Assembly: GCA_946414395.1 (NCBI GenBank)
Contig: CAMKOE010000002.1
Coordinates: 85,301-149,300 of the forward strand
Direction of reading: 5' to 3'
Source: an uncultured Porphyromonadaceae bacterium
GTDB taxonomy: Bacteria; Bacteroidota; Bacteroidia; Bacteroidales; Muribaculaceae
DNA: 64,000 bases
Under the pieces are notes generated by a model. That model did not search any database. It was not told where the DNA came from and was given only the letters and a program-made list of their open reading frames with translations. Shown piece after piece: positions 17,745-26,848 of this stretch (position 1 is its first letter; each line of letters opens with the position of its first letter). Made by a program: the position numbers and the translations under genes.

Positions 17745-18776
17745 ATGAAACGACCCAAGATACTGATTATCTATACCGGCGGCACCATCGGCATGATCGA
17801 GAATCCCGAGACCCATGCCCTGCAGCCGTTTGACTTTGATCACCTCATGGACAATGTGCCCAAGGTCAAGAAACTCGACTATGACATCGATAACCTGCAG
17901 TTCAACCCGCCCATCGACAGCAGCAACATGGACCCGACCCACTGGCGTGACATCGCGCTGGCCATCGAGGAACACTACGACCGCTATGACGGCTTTGTCG
18001 TGCTGCACGGCACCGACACGATGGCCTTCACGGCCTCGGCGCTGAGTTTCATGCTCGAGAACCTGAGCAAACCTGTCATCATCACCGGCTCGCAACTGCC
18101 CATCGGTGAGGTGCGCACCGACGGCGAGGAGAACCTCATCACCGCCCTGCAGGTGGCCGCGGCCATCGACGAGAAGGGACGTCCCCGCGTGCAGGAAGTC
18201 GCCATCCTGTTTGAGAACTACCTGTGGCGCGGCAACCGTGCCACCAAGATGAGCGCCGACAACTTCAACGCCTTCAAGAGTTTCAACTATCCCGAACTGG
18301 CCGAAATCGGCCTCGACATCGAGTATAACGAGGCCAGCCTCAGGAAGATGCCGCCTCGCCCGCTGCGGGTGTGCACCGACATGGACACCAATGTCATGTT
18401 CCTGGAACTCAACCCCGGCATGACCGAGCAGACGCTCGACTACCTGCTGCACACGCCGGGCATCAAGGGCATCGTCCTCAAGACCTACGGCGCCGGCAAC
18501 ACGCCCAGCCATCCCTGGTTCATCAAGTGCATCAAGGAGGCCGTGGAGCGCGGAGTGGTCATTGTGAACGTGACCCAGTGTGTCAACGGCGGCGTGAACT
18601 GCACGCTCTATGAGACGGGCAAGACCCTGCTCGACGCCGGCGTCATCAGTGGTGCGGACATGACCAGCGAGGCCGCTATCACCAAGATGATGTTCCTCTT
18701 CGGCATGCGGTACTCTTCCAGCATGGTCAAGAAATACATGGTGAGCGACCTGTGTGGCGAACTTACCCTCCCTTAA
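17745..18776 (+). CDS. ansA: Type I L-asparaginase
   Basis: 343 aa, typical of cytoplasmic type I asparaginase (L-Asn to L-Asp plus ammonia). The two active-site threonine motifs are YTGGTIGM near residue 10 and VLHGTDTMAFTASAL near 86; TGSQLPIGE near 110 is also characteristic. There is no signal peptide, which fits the cytoplasmic type I form. It is 41 bp after the esterase gene and may be co-transcribed. Confidence 0.93.
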   Translation: MKRPKILIIYTGGTIGMIENPETHALQPFDFDHLMDNVPKVKKLDYDIDNLQFNPPIDSSNMDPTHWRDIALAIEEHYDRYDGFVVLHGTDTMAFTASALSFMLENLSKPVIITGSQLPIGEVRTDGEENLITALQVAAAIDEKGRPRVQEVAILFENYLWRGNRATKMSADNFNAFKSFNYPELAEIGLDIEYNEASLRKMPPRPLRVCTDMDTNVMFLELNPGMTEQTLDYLLHTPGIKGIVLKTYGAGNTPSHPWFIKCIKEAVERGVVIVNVTQCVNGGVNCTLYETGKTLLDAGVISGADMTSEAAITKMMFLFGMRYSSSMVKKYMVSDLCGELTLP

Positions 18777-18796
18777 ACCTTCCTCAAGCCTGAAGT

Positions 18797-19681
18797 ATGG
18801 ACAAATATTATCTCATCCTTGCCGTTGCAGTGCTCCTACTCGCTGCTTATTTTGCAAGCCGCAATAGCCACGCAAAAGCCCAAGCAACGACCGACTTCAT
18901 CCCGCCCAACCAGGAGAAACTGATTGACGACATGATCGCATTAATGGATTGTCCATACTCGCTCTATTCAAGGGGCATCGACAAACATTATATCATCGAG
19001 GCCTACCAGCAGGCCTGTGACACGGCTAAGGGATTTATTCCGGTTTTCTTCACCATCGATGTGAACCTCTTTGAGTGCCTGATGTCCAACATGGGATTTG
19101 ACAGGGAGGACATGGTGGACGGGGATTTGCCCTTTGACGAAATGTTGAAAGGTCTGAGGAAAAGGTTGCTCACCGAGGAAGGCAAGTCAGGTCAGGAAAT
19201 GCTTGCGAAGTTACTCCAGCAGTATATCAAGGACTATGACCAGGACGGCAATCCGGGCTGGCAGCAGTTCAGGTCGGAACCAGCCTACAAGAACGTCTCC
19301 AACGACTGCTTTACCGGAATCCTGTGGGACGAAAGCGGAAAAACCGAGCACGACCTCATTTTGGCCGAAATTCCGGTGCAACACCCCTGGCAAGTGTTCG
19401 CCTGGTGCCCCTACGGCGACTGGAACGCCTGTCCCGATGCCGACACCCACCTTGCCGTCGCCAGATACTGGCATGAGGAGTATGAGGCCGTCCCCATGGT
19501 GATCGGCTCCGATTTCATCATTTACCGAGTCCCCGAGCCCGTTGACGACGACCGCGCCGCGACCCTCGCCGAGGAGCAATTTGCCTATGACGAAGATATT
19601 GTCACACAGGGAGTCGGGAACATCAACACCCAGGAACAGATGTTGAGACAATCACGGTACTGGTACTTCTGGTGGGATTAA
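18797..19681 (+). CDS. Membrane-anchored DUF4253 protein
   Basis: 294 aa. One N-terminal hydrophobic segment (residues 4-21, YYLILAVAVLLLAAYFAS) would anchor it. The last about 110 residues match DUF4253: ARYWHEEYEAVPMVIG, a two-residue gap, then FIIYRVPEP, and the diagnostic ending WYFWWD. The middle part is unassigned. Family function is unknown. It follows ansA by 20 bp, and a strong hairpin follows it. Confidence 0.75.
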   Translation: MDKYYLILAVAVLLLAAYFASRNSHAKAQATTDFIPPNQEKLIDDMIALMDCPYSLYSRGIDKHYIIEAYQQACDTAKGFIPVFFTIDVNLFECLMSNMGFDREDMVDGDLPFDEMLKGLRKRLLTEEGKSGQEMLAKLLQQYIKDYDQDGNPGWQQFRSEPAYKNVSNDCFTGILWDESGKTEHDLILAEIPVQHPWQVFAWCPYGDWNACPDADTHLAVARYWHEEYEAVPMVIGSDFIIYRVPEPVDDDRAATLAEEQFAYDEDIVTQGVGNINTQEQMLRQSRYWYFWWD

Positions 19682-19711
19682 TCCATTAAAATGGATTCTC
19701 AAGAAATAACG

Positions 19712-19748
19712 TCAAGCCGCCTCGAGCATGTGCTCCAAGGCGGCTTGA
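19712..19748. terminator. Bidirectional terminator between convergent genes
   Basis: The perfect 11-bp inverted repeat TCAAGCCGCCT / AGGCGGCTTGA has a 15-nt loop and lies between the convergent DUF4253 and DUF4332 genes. The T-run on the plus side is short. Confidence 0.6.
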
Positions 19749-19771
19749 TTTGTCATGTCGTCGATCAACAA

Positions 19772-20179
19772 TCAGTAGGTCATGCGGGGCTCGAGTTCCT
19801 TGGCCTGGTCGATCATCTTCTGGATCTCGCTCTCGACGGGAACGCGGCCGCACAGGTGCTTCTCCTCGTTGACCTCGGCCACCTTGGCGGCGAGGTTGGC
19901 AGCCACGCGGTGACGCAGTTCCTTGACGGTGTCGACGCCTGCAGCCTCGAGCAACTCGGCGAACTGCGGGCCGATGCCATTGATGCGGAACAAGTCGGCA
20001 TGGTTGGTCCACTTGAGGATCAATTTCTCACTGATGCCGGTCTTCTCGGCCAGTTCCTTGCGGCCTGCAGGAGCAGCGCAGCGGTCAAGCAGTTGTGATA
20101 CGGACGTGATGCCCTCGGCTTGCAACTTGGGAGCATAAGCATCGCCAATGCCCTCGATATCAATAATCTTGTAATCCAT
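19772..20179 (-). CDS. DUF4332 helix-hairpin-helix protein
   Basis: 135 aa. It has two helix-hairpin-helix-like units with IEGIGDAYAPKLQAEGI near residue 8 and INGIGPQFAELLEAAGV near 65, the usual DUF4332 arrangement. Helix-hairpin-helix folds often bind DNA without sequence specificity, but a role for this small family is not established. Its promoter is unclear; it lies 48 bp downstream of the aquaporin gene and may be co-transcribed with it. Confidence 0.8.
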   Translation of the reverse strand: MDYKIIDIEGIGDAYAPKLQAEGITSVSQLLDRCAAPAGRKELAEKTGISEKLILKWTNHADLFRINGIGPQFAELLEAAGVDTVKELRHRVAANLAAKVAEVNEEKHLCGRVPVESEIQKMIDQAKELEPRMTY

Positions 20180-20227
20180 AACTCTATTCAGTTTTTATAA
20201 TGTTTAAATAATACCTCTATTTTTCAA

Positions 20228-20920
20228 TTACTCCTCTACTTTCTTGTCGCAGTTGCAGTCGATGATCTTCCAGATGCAGGCTGCCAGCGCACCACCCACC
20301 AGCGGGCCGACGATGAAGATCCACAGGTTGGCCAGTGCGGTACCACCCTGGAAGATGGCGGGAGCAATGGAGCGGGCGGGATTTACCGAGGTGCCGGTGT
20401 AACGGATGCAAACCAGGTGAACGAGAACCAGCGACAGACCGATGGCCAGGCCGGCAAAATTGTTGGTAGCGCCGTTGGTCTTGGCGGTAGCACCGAGGAC
20501 TACAAGCACAAACACGCAGGTGAAGATGATCTCGGCCAACAGACCACCCAGGACAGACACACCCTCCTGCAGGTCGTTAGCGCCCGTGCCATCCATGCCC
20601 ATCACATTGGTGGTGAGCAGGTAGAGCAATGCCGAGCCGATGAAGGCACCGATAACCTGGAACAGGATATACATGCCACAATCCTTGGCCGTCATGCGGC
20701 CGCTCAGGAAGCAGCCCAGCGTGATGGCGGGGTTGATGTGGCAACCGCTGATGCCGCCGATGGTATAGGCCATGGCAACCACTGCCAGACCAAAAGCCAA
20801 TGCCGTTCCCACAACAGCGGGGATGTTGTTCACGGGGTCACAACCCAGACTCACGGCAACGCCACAGCCCATCAACACGAGGACCATAGTGCCAACCATT
20901 TCTGCTAAATACTTTTTCAT
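20228..20920 (-). CDS. Aquaporin (MIP family)
   Basis: 230 aa from the ATG at 20920. Six membrane helices are visible, plus the two pore signatures: HINPAITLG near residue 61 (first NPA) and SVNPARSIAP near 178 (second NPA). It forms a channel for water or small solutes in the inner membrane. An upstream extension to 21025 would run through the promoter, so I reject it. The aromatic/arginine filter region (NPARS) has the conserved arginine. I cannot tell AqpZ from a glycerol channel with certainty. Confidence 0.93.
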   Translation of the reverse strand: MKKYLAEMVGTMVLVLMGCGVAVSLGCDPVNNIPAVVGTALAFGLAVVAMAYTIGGISGCHINPAITLGCFLSGRMTAKDCGMYILFQVIGAFIGSALLYLLTTNVMGMDGTGANDLQEGVSVLGGLLAEIIFTCVFVLVVLGATAKTNGATNNFAGLAIGLSLVLVHLVCIRYTGTSVNPARSIAPAIFQGGTALANLWIFIVGPLVGGALAACIWKIIDCNCDKKVEE

Positions 20921-20993
20921 AGTGTAATGTGATTTTATTTTGGTTAAACAAGTGATTTCTCGGATGAATGATAAGATTAATACTTTGGAATGT

Positions 20994-21002
20994 GCAAACT
21001 TA
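20994..21002 (-). promoter_or_regulatory. -7 promoter box of the aquaporin gene
   Basis: The minus strand reads TAAGTTTGC about 74 bp before the ATG at 20920. It is divergent from the dehydrogenase promoter 45 bp away. Confidence 0.5.
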
Positions 21003-21046
21003 GCAATTTTTAATGAAAAACGCAAGAATTTTTGATAAAAACTTTG

Positions 21047-21055
21047 TATTTTTGC
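21047..21055 (+). promoter_or_regulatory. -7 promoter box of the UDP-sugar dehydrogenase gene
   Basis: TATTTTTGC lies 40 bp before the ATG at 21095 and matches TAnnTTTG. Confidence 0.5.
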
Positions 21056-21094
21056 GAATTGATATCACATGAACTTTATAGATAATTGAATACA

Positions 21095-22408
21095 ATGAAT
21101 GTATCAATAGTAGGAACAGGATATGTGGGTCTGGTGAGTGGTACATGCTTTGCCGACCTGGGTGTGAACGTGACCTGTGTGGACCGTGATAGTCAGAAGA
21201 TTAACCGACTCGTGTATGGTGCCATTCCCATCTACGAGCCTGGCCTTGACAACATGATCAACCGCAACGTCAACGACAAGCGGCTCACCTTCTCGAGTGA
21301 CTACCAGAAAGGGTTTGTTGACCAGGATTTTGTATTTTGCGCCATCGACACGACCGCGAGTGAGGACGGCTCGACCGACTTGAGCCCCATTCTTGAAATC
21401 GCTAAGACCTTCGGCGAAAACATCAACCGCTACAGCGTGTTTGTCATCAAGTCGACCGTTCCCGTGGGAACGGCACAGCATGTGACCAAGATCATCGGCG
21501 AAGCCCTTGAGGCCCGCGGCGCCGACATCAAGTTTGACGTGGCCAGCAATCCCGACTTCCTCACCGAGGGCAACGGCATCAAGGACTTCATGAAGCCCGA
21601 CCGCATCGTTATCGGCACCGAGACCGCCAGCGCCCATCAGGCCATGGAGCGCCTGTACCGCACCATCCTGATGCACAACAACCGCACCGTCATCTACACC
21701 GACACCCGCACGGCCGAGATGATCAAGTATGCCGCCACCTCCATGCTCGCCACACGCGTGAGTTTCATGAACGAGATCGCCAACCTGTGCGAGATTGTGG
21801 GTGCCGACATCAACATCGTGCGGCATGGCGTGGGCACCGACAGCCGCATCGGCCCCAAGTACATCTTCCCGGGCTGCGGCTATGGAGGCACACTGTTCCC
21901 CCAGGACATCAAGGACTTGATCAAGATCGGCAATGAGCACAACTTCAACATGGAAGTCCTCAAGGCGGTCGAGAATGTGAATACCCGGCAGAAGCGCATC
22001 CTCTTCAAGAAACTGTATAACCACTTCAAGGGCGAGTTGGCTGGCAAGACGGTTGCCCTGTGGGGACTGAGTTTCAAGCCCGAAACCGACGACATGACCG
22101 CCGCGCCGGCCATCGACACCATCAACCTGCTGATGGACGCCGGATGCAACGTGCGCGTGTATGACCCCGTTGCCATGAATGCCACCAAGCGCCGCTGGAG
22201 CAACGTGTATTGCGGTCTGGACATGTATGACGCCGTCAAGGGCGCCGACGCCCTGCTGCTGCTCACCGAGTGGCGGCAGTTCCGCATTCCGGCCTGGCAA
22301 ACCGTGAAGAGCCTGATGAACACCCCGCTCATCATTGACGGCCGCAACGTGTATGACGGCGATGAACTCGAGGAGATGGGATTCACCTATCACTGCATCG
22401 GCCGCTAA
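21095..22408 (+). CDS. UDP-glucose 6-dehydrogenase-like protein with a substituted catalytic cysteine
   Basis: 437 aa from the ATG at 21095. The NAD-binding start VSIVGTGYVGLVSG, the STVPVGT motif, NPDFLTEG (catalytic Glu), MIKYAA (catalytic Lys) and DSRIG (substrate Arg) place it in the UDP-glucose/GDP-mannose dehydrogenase family. In place of the usual GYGGSCFPKD it has GYGGTLFPQD, so the nucleophilic cysteine is Leu and the following Lys is Gln. The Asn after KYAA is Thr. It may be inactive for full oxidation or have altered chemistry. No glycan gene cluster is adjacent. Repeat element copy B follows it. Confidence 0.82.
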   Translation: MNVSIVGTGYVGLVSGTCFADLGVNVTCVDRDSQKINRLVYGAIPIYEPGLDNMINRNVNDKRLTFSSDYQKGFVDQDFVFCAIDTTASEDGSTDLSPILEIAKTFGENINRYSVFVIKSTVPVGTAQHVTKIIGEALEARGADIKFDVASNPDFLTEGNGIKDFMKPDRIVIGTETASAHQAMERLYRTILMHNNRTVIYTDTRTAEMIKYAATSMLATRVSFMNEIANLCEIVGADINIVRHGVGTDSRIGPKYIFPGCGYGGTLFPQDIKDLIKIGNEHNFNMEVLKAVENVNTRQKRILFKKLYNHFKGELAGKTVALWGLSFKPETDDMTAAPAIDTINLLMDAGCNVRVYDPVAMNATKRRWSNVYCGLDMYDAVKGADALLLLTEWRQFRIPAWQTVKSLMNTPLIIDGRNVYDGDELEEMGFTYHCIGR

Positions 22409-22443
22409 GGCTGGAACGGTGTGAAAACAGAATACCAAGAGGG

Positions 22444-22611
22444 TGTGTCATAATTCACTCGCTTGTTTTAAATCGGCCTTACGGCCGAGAAATCAAATAA
22501 AAATTTGTATAATATCAAACAAAATAAATTTTTATTTCAATTTTATTTATAATTTTGCTTGATTTCTCGCGCGTAGCGCGATGAATAGTTTCAGTCGCCA
22601 TTTATGACACA
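22444..22611. repeat. 168-bp inverted-repeat element, copy B
   Basis: The ends TGTGTCAT (22444-22451) and ATGACACA (22604-22611) are perfect inverted repeats. The hairpins CGGCC-TTAC-GGCCG and CGCGC-GTA-GCGCG flank an AT-rich core. Reverse-complemented, it aligns along its whole length with copy A (9991-10157). It too lies between convergent genes (dehydrogenase and CDF transporter). Confidence 0.75.
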
Positions 22612-22639
22612 TCCCCTCGTTTTTCTACTTGATGGGGGC

Positions 22640-23524
22640 TCACTTGGTGGGCTCCATGTGGATGGTGACGTGGGTCTGGTCACCATAGCGTTGCTTGATG
22701 CTACGCTCAATGGCCGTGGCGAGGTCATGGGCAGCAGTGAGTGTCGAGTTGCCGTCCATGCGCACGTGGGCCTCGATGGCGAAGTGGTGCCCGATGCGGC
22801 GTGTGCGCAGGTTGTGTGGCTCACACACGTCGGGGAAAGAAGTGATAATATCGATAATTTCTTTTTCCACATCGCCGGGAAGCGACGACTCGGTGAGTTC
22901 TCCGATGCTGGAGCGCAGCAGGTCAATTGACACCTTGAGCAACATGCACCCCACGACAACCGAGGCCACAGGGTCGAGTACAGTCCAACGCCGGCCGAGC
23001 AGGATGGCGCCACCGATGCCCACAGCGGCCCCAACCGATGACAGGGCATCGCTGCGATGATGCCAGGCGTTGGCAATCAAGGCCTGGGAGTCCAAGCGCT
23101 TACCCCTGGCAACGGTGTACCGATAGAGGATTTCCTTGAAAATGATTGAAACCAAGGCGGCGACCAGGGCCAACCAGCCAGGCGCTGCAAGTTGCTTGCC
23201 ACCAGCCCAATCAATGAGTTTGAGCACGCCCGAGATAATAATGCCGGTTGCGGCAGCCAGGATTGCCAGGCCAATGACCAAGGTGCCCAAGGTCTCATAC
23301 TTGCCATGACCGTAATCGTGGCTCTCGTCCTGAGGCTTGGCGCTCACGTGGACAAATGCCAGCACAATGATGTCGGTGACGAAATCGGACAACGAGTGAA
23401 CGGCATCGGCAATCATGGCCGAACTGTGACCCAGCACACCGGCGATGAACTTGAAGGTCAATAGCGCCACATTCACAGCACTACCCACCAGTGTCACCTT
23501 ATATATTTCCTTCTCCCTGTTCAT
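22640..23524 (-). CDS. Cation diffusion facilitator (CDF) transporter
   Basis: 294 aa from the ATG at 23524. It has six membrane helices and the metal-site patterns of CDF proteins: HSLSDFVTD near residue 42 and HHRSDALSSVG near 147 (HxxxD), plus HDYGHGKYE near 70. The C-terminal cytoplasmic domain (about 210-294) has the His-rich text VCEPHNLRTRRIGHHFAIEA. It exports divalent cations such as zinc, iron or manganese; the sequence does not give the metal. Its -7 box ends only 8 bp before this ATG. Confidence 0.9.
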   Translation of the reverse strand: MNREKEIYKVTLVGSAVNVALLTFKFIAGVLGHSSAMIADAVHSLSDFVTDIIVLAFVHVSAKPQDESHDYGHGKYETLGTLVIGLAILAAATGIIISGVLKLIDWAGGKQLAAPGWLALVAALVSIIFKEILYRYTVARGKRLDSQALIANAWHHRSDALSSVGAAVGIGGAILLGRRWTVLDPVASVVVGCMLLKVSIDLLRSSIGELTESSLPGDVEKEIIDIITSFPDVCEPHNLRTRRIGHHFAIEAHVRMDGNSTLTAAHDLATAIERSIKQRYGDQTHVTIHMEPTK

Positions 23525-23532
23525 AATGCAAG

Positions 23533-23541
23533 GCAAAGGTA
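23533..23541 (-). promoter_or_regulatory. -7 box very close to the CDF start codon
   Basis: The minus strand reads TACCTTTGC and ends 8 bp before the ATG at 23524, so the transcript would have almost no leader. Confidence 0.5.
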
Positions 23542-23633
23542 TACCTTTTTCCTCATAACGCCATAATGGCTGGCACATTTTTCCACTTCACGGAGCCCCC
23601 CTTACCCGCCTCGATTGAGGACAGGCAAGGAAA

Positions 23634-23671
23634 GAGGCCCTTTCCCCTCAAGAAAGCAGGGAAACGGCCTC
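23634..23671 (-). terminator. Hairpin terminator downstream of porE
   Basis: GAGGCCCTTTCCC and GGGAAACGGCCTC form a 13-bp stem with one mismatch, just past the stop of the minus-strand porE-like gene. The T-rich tail on the minus strand is weak (TTTCC). Confidence 0.55.
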
Positions 23672-23704
23672 GCTGTATCGTGATCTCCCATCAGGGGGGA
23701 GGGG

Positions 23705-25702
23705 TCAGTACTCGTAGGTAGTGTCCAGGACTGTGAATTCGGTTCTTCGGTTGATCTGGTCGGCCGCTTCACGGTCCTCCTTGCTCAAGGTCTTGATGAA
23801 CTCCTCGGTGAGCGTCACGCCTTCCTCAAACTGGGGATACTGGCTGTGGATGCGCTTGGTCACGGTCTTGGGGCGCGACTCGCCATAGCCTGCGGGCTTG
23901 AGGCGTTCGCGGGGAATGCCGTTCTCAATCAAGTAGTCCACAACGCTCTGGGCACGGCGCTGCGATAAGCCTTGATTATACTTTTCGCTGCCGATGCGGT
24001 CGGTGTGCGAGGCCATCTCGATGACGATGTTGGGATGCTCGTTGAGCAGCATCACCATGCTGTCGAGGGCCAGTTTGGACTCGTCGCGCAGGACGGCCTT
24101 GTCAAAGTCATAGAAAATATTCTCAATGATCTGGGCCTTGAAGGTCGCAGCCAGGATGAAGTCCACATTATACTCGGCGTCCTCCTCGGCATCATCGCTC
24201 ACAAATTCCTGACGGGCATTCAGGTACCCATCGGCGCCGGCCATCATGACGTATTTCACACCGCGTTGCAGGTCAAAGCGGAAAGAGCCGTCGGGCTTGG
24301 CAGCGGTCTTCTGGTTACTGCCGTCGTCGCCCACGATGCGGATGACCGCATTGGGCACGGGTTCATCGTCCTTATCGACCACATAGCCCGAAATCCAGAT
24401 CTGCAAATCGGGCTTGACAAAACTGAAGATGTGATCATAGCCACGCGCGTCACCGCGGTTGCTGGAGAAAAAGCCGCTCTCGCCCTCCCCGAAGGTGAGG
24501 CCGAACTCGTCGGCCGACGAGTTCATGGGAACACCCATGTTCTCGATGACCCAGCGGTCGAGCGAGAACTTGTCGTCCTCGTCACGCGGCTGCAGGGTGG
24601 CCACAAAGAGGTCCAGACCTCCCATGCCGGGATGGCCGTCACTGGAGAAATACAACAGGCTGTCGGTGCGCAGGTTGGGGAATCGCTCGTTACCCTTGGT
24701 ATTGATCTGGGGACCCAGGTTTTCCAGCGTGCCGTGCTTGTCCTTGAGGTTAATGCGCCAGATGTCGGTACCGCCCTGCCCTCCAGGCATGTCGCTAGAG
24801 AAATAAAGCCAGTTGCCATCAGGGCTGACAAAGGGGTCGCTGTAATTGCTCAGCGTGTCGGCGGTGATTTCAAACTTTTGGGGCGCCCCCCACTTGGCCT
24901 CGCTGCGAGTGCTGGTGTAGATTTCAACAGTCGTTGGCCAGTCCTGACGTACGGCTCGTGCCAGATACATCATCGACCCATCGGGCGAAAATGCCGCGGC
25001 GCCCTCGTCATGCTCGGTATTCAATCCACCGTCAACGACCTCGGGGCGGGTCCACTTGCCCTTGTCATCCTTCTTGGAGAAATAGATATCACCCTTCTTG
25101 GTGCCGGTGATCTCGCTGCGGTTCGCTCCGGTTGACTTCTCGTTGGTCGAGGTGAAGTAGATGTATTCCATGTTCTTGTCGAGGTACATCGGGCAATAGT
25201 CGGCACGGCGCGAGTTGAATAACTTGTCCTGCTTGACGATGTATCTTGAGCCCTCCTCTTTCCACTTGGGGGCTAATTCACAACCGCGGATGCCAACCCT
25301 GGCCTCCCAACTGTCGGGAGCGATTTCAAGAAACTGATTGTAACTGACGATGGCGGCAGCATACTGTCCCTCGCGCTGCTGAGCCTGGGCCAGACGCAGC
25401 AACACGGTCGTGTCCTCATACTCATAGCGAATCGCATTCTGGAAAGCCGCAGTGGCGCGGTTACCCTGATTGAGTTTGAGGTGACACATTCCCAACTGGA
25501 ATGCCAGTTCGCCCCTCAACCAGGCATCCTGCTTGCGGTTATAGCGGTTATAAAGTTTACGATAGATGGCAGCAGCGTCAAAGTACTCGCCGCGGTCATA
25601 GGCCTCATCGGCATCCTTGAGTTTTGGCCCCTTGCAGGATGTCAACGATAGCACAACCGAGGCCATCATCAGGGCCACTGTGATATATAGAATCCGTTTC
25701 AT
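23705..25702 (-). CDS. porE: PorE-like type IX secretion lipoprotein (TPR, beta-propeller, CRD, OmpA_C)
   Basis: 665 aa. The lipobox is LTSC near residue 20. In order: TPR helices (about 30-150), PD40-type beta-propeller blades (about 170-420, with FSPDGSMMYLA and VSPDGNWLYFSSD), a carboxypeptidase-regulatory-like domain (about 440-515, ISGYVVDKDDEPVPNAVIRI) and an OmpA peptidoglycan-binding domain (about 530-650, NIFYDFDKAVLRDES, GLSQRRAQSVVDYL). This is the domain order of Porphyromonas PorE (PG1058), which ties the type IX secretion machine to peptidoglycan. LRR and nuclease proteins with T9SS-like tails in this window fit a working system. Confidence 0.85.
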   Translation of the reverse strand: MKRILYITVALMMASVVLSLTSCKGPKLKDADEAYDRGEYFDAAAIYRKLYNRYNRKQDAWLRGELAFQLGMCHLKLNQGNRATAAFQNAIRYEYEDTTVLLRLAQAQQREGQYAAAIVSYNQFLEIAPDSWEARVGIRGCELAPKWKEEGSRYIVKQDKLFNSRRADYCPMYLDKNMEYIYFTSTNEKSTGANRSEITGTKKGDIYFSKKDDKGKWTRPEVVDGGLNTEHDEGAAAFSPDGSMMYLARAVRQDWPTTVEIYTSTRSEAKWGAPQKFEITADTLSNYSDPFVSPDGNWLYFSSDMPGGQGGTDIWRINLKDKHGTLENLGPQINTKGNERFPNLRTDSLLYFSSDGHPGMGGLDLFVATLQPRDEDDKFSLDRWVIENMGVPMNSSADEFGLTFGEGESGFFSSNRGDARGYDHIFSFVKPDLQIWISGYVVDKDDEPVPNAVIRIVGDDGSNQKTAAKPDGSFRFDLQRGVKYVMMAGADGYLNARQEFVSDDAEEDAEYNVDFILAATFKAQIIENIFYDFDKAVLRDESKLALDSMVMLLNEHPNIVIEMASHTDRIGSEKYNQGLSQRRAQSVVDYLIENGIPRERLKPAGYGESRPKTVTKRIHSQYPQFEEGVTLTEEFIKTLSKEDREAADQINRRTEFTVLDTTYEY

Positions 25703-25819
25703 GAAAACTGTGTAGCAATTGCTTTAACATTAAAAACGGGAAAAAGCCCCCCTTTATTGTACAGCGTGCTGAAAGGGACACGATTGAGCCTGAAAAACCG
25801 GTCATTACCGGCCACCGAC

Positions 25820-26665
25820 CTAGTTGGGCGAATAGGAGCGGGTAATGGTCATCTGGGGCTTGCCGTCGAGGGCGATGACCACGCGCGTGTAGCGGCCATG
25901 GGTATCAATGTCGTAGTCAAACGTGCGCTCATGCACCACGTCGTTGCCCTTGAGTTCCTTGATGGCAATGAGGAACTTCTTGCCCGTGGCGGTGTCAAAG
26001 TCGTAATGGTAGCGGAAGACCTTGCCGCCTGCCTCCTCACGGATGACATAGCCGTCCTGATAGATCAACGTGCGCTTCTCGCCCTGGGCCGATGTGGTGA
26101 CGAGTTTGGCCAGGTGGCCATTGTCGTTGTAGGTATAGTCCTGACGGCTGCCGTTGTCCCCCTTGATAATGACGCGGCGACTGTGCTCGTCGAACAGTGG
26201 AGCATAGTTGATAGCCCTGTTCTTGCTCTTGCTCTGCTTGAGCGAGAAACCATGCTGGCAGTCAAAGGAATAACTGTAGTTGACTACCGTCTTGCCGCCT
26301 TTGCTGCCCTGGATTGTGGATTGTGTCAATAGCCCTTGATTGTTGAACAGGAAGACATTTTCCCGCTTGCTGCCGTTGGCCATGACGACCTGCTCGTCCA
26401 CACGGCCGCAGCAACCGTTGAAGCCCACATCAAAGTGCTCAATGCGGTAACTGTGGGTGGGGTTGTTCACCAAGTTGCCATAGAAGACCTTCACACGCGG
26501 GTCAATCGTGCGCATGGTGTCCATATAGGTTGTCAACGTCTCGAGGGAAACATCCTCGCTGCAGTAGGGGGTGATATCAGTGACATGGCTGGCGGGCTCC
26601 TGTCCCAGCAGGGCTCCAGCCGTCATCATGACCGTGAACGCCGACAATAAGAATCGCTTCATCAT
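25820..26665 (-). CDS. Secreted protein with YD-repeat-like strands, function unknown
   Basis: 281 aa. A signal peptide (residues 1-21, ending GALLGQ) sends it across the inner membrane. The mature part is beta-rich, with text like RHS/YD repeats (YTYNDNGHLAKLVTT, FDYDIDTHGRYTRVV) and a CC pair (GFNGCCGRVDEQ). No catalytic motif is visible. It lies 117 bp upstream of the porE-like gene on the same strand and has its own promoter, so a link to secretion is possible but unproven. Confidence 0.7.
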   Translation of the reverse strand: MMKRFLLSAFTVMMTAGALLGQEPASHVTDITPYCSEDVSLETLTTYMDTMRTIDPRVKVFYGNLVNNPTHSYRIEHFDVGFNGCCGRVDEQVVMANGSKRENVFLFNNQGLLTQSTIQGSKGGKTVVNYSYSFDCQHGFSLKQSKSKNRAINYAPLFDEHSRRVIIKGDNGSRQDYTYNDNGHLAKLVTTSAQGEKRTLIYQDGYVIREEAGGKVFRYHYDFDTATGKKFLIAIKELKGNDVVHERTFDYDIDTHGRYTRVVIALDGKPQMTITRSYSPN

Positions 26666-26695
26666 AACGGTATTATTTCATTTAATGTTTGACCT

Positions 26696-26704
26696 GCAAA
26701 GATA
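26696..26704 (-). promoter_or_regulatory. -7 promoter box of the secreted YD-like gene
   Basis: The minus strand reads TATCTTTGC 30 bp before the ATG at 26665. It may also supply porE. Confidence 0.6.
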
Positions 26705-26848
26705 ACTAAAAACTTCAATCTCACAAAAAATAGGATATTTCTCACACTCGATTGCGAGAGTTTGTCGTTTTTTGCTTAACTTCGCAGTTTGTTAACCACC
26801 CAGCAATAACCTAAACATTATATCAATAACAACAATTATTCTATTTTT

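Noticed and set aside
21104..22438. 444-codon minus-strand frame inside the UDP-sugar dehydrogenase gene
   Set aside because: Shadow frame of a gene with clear family motifs; His/Val-rich text without any recognisable domain.
23972..25135. 387-codon plus-strand frame inside the porE-like gene
   Set aside because: Shadow of the porE-like gene, no domain, no promoter.
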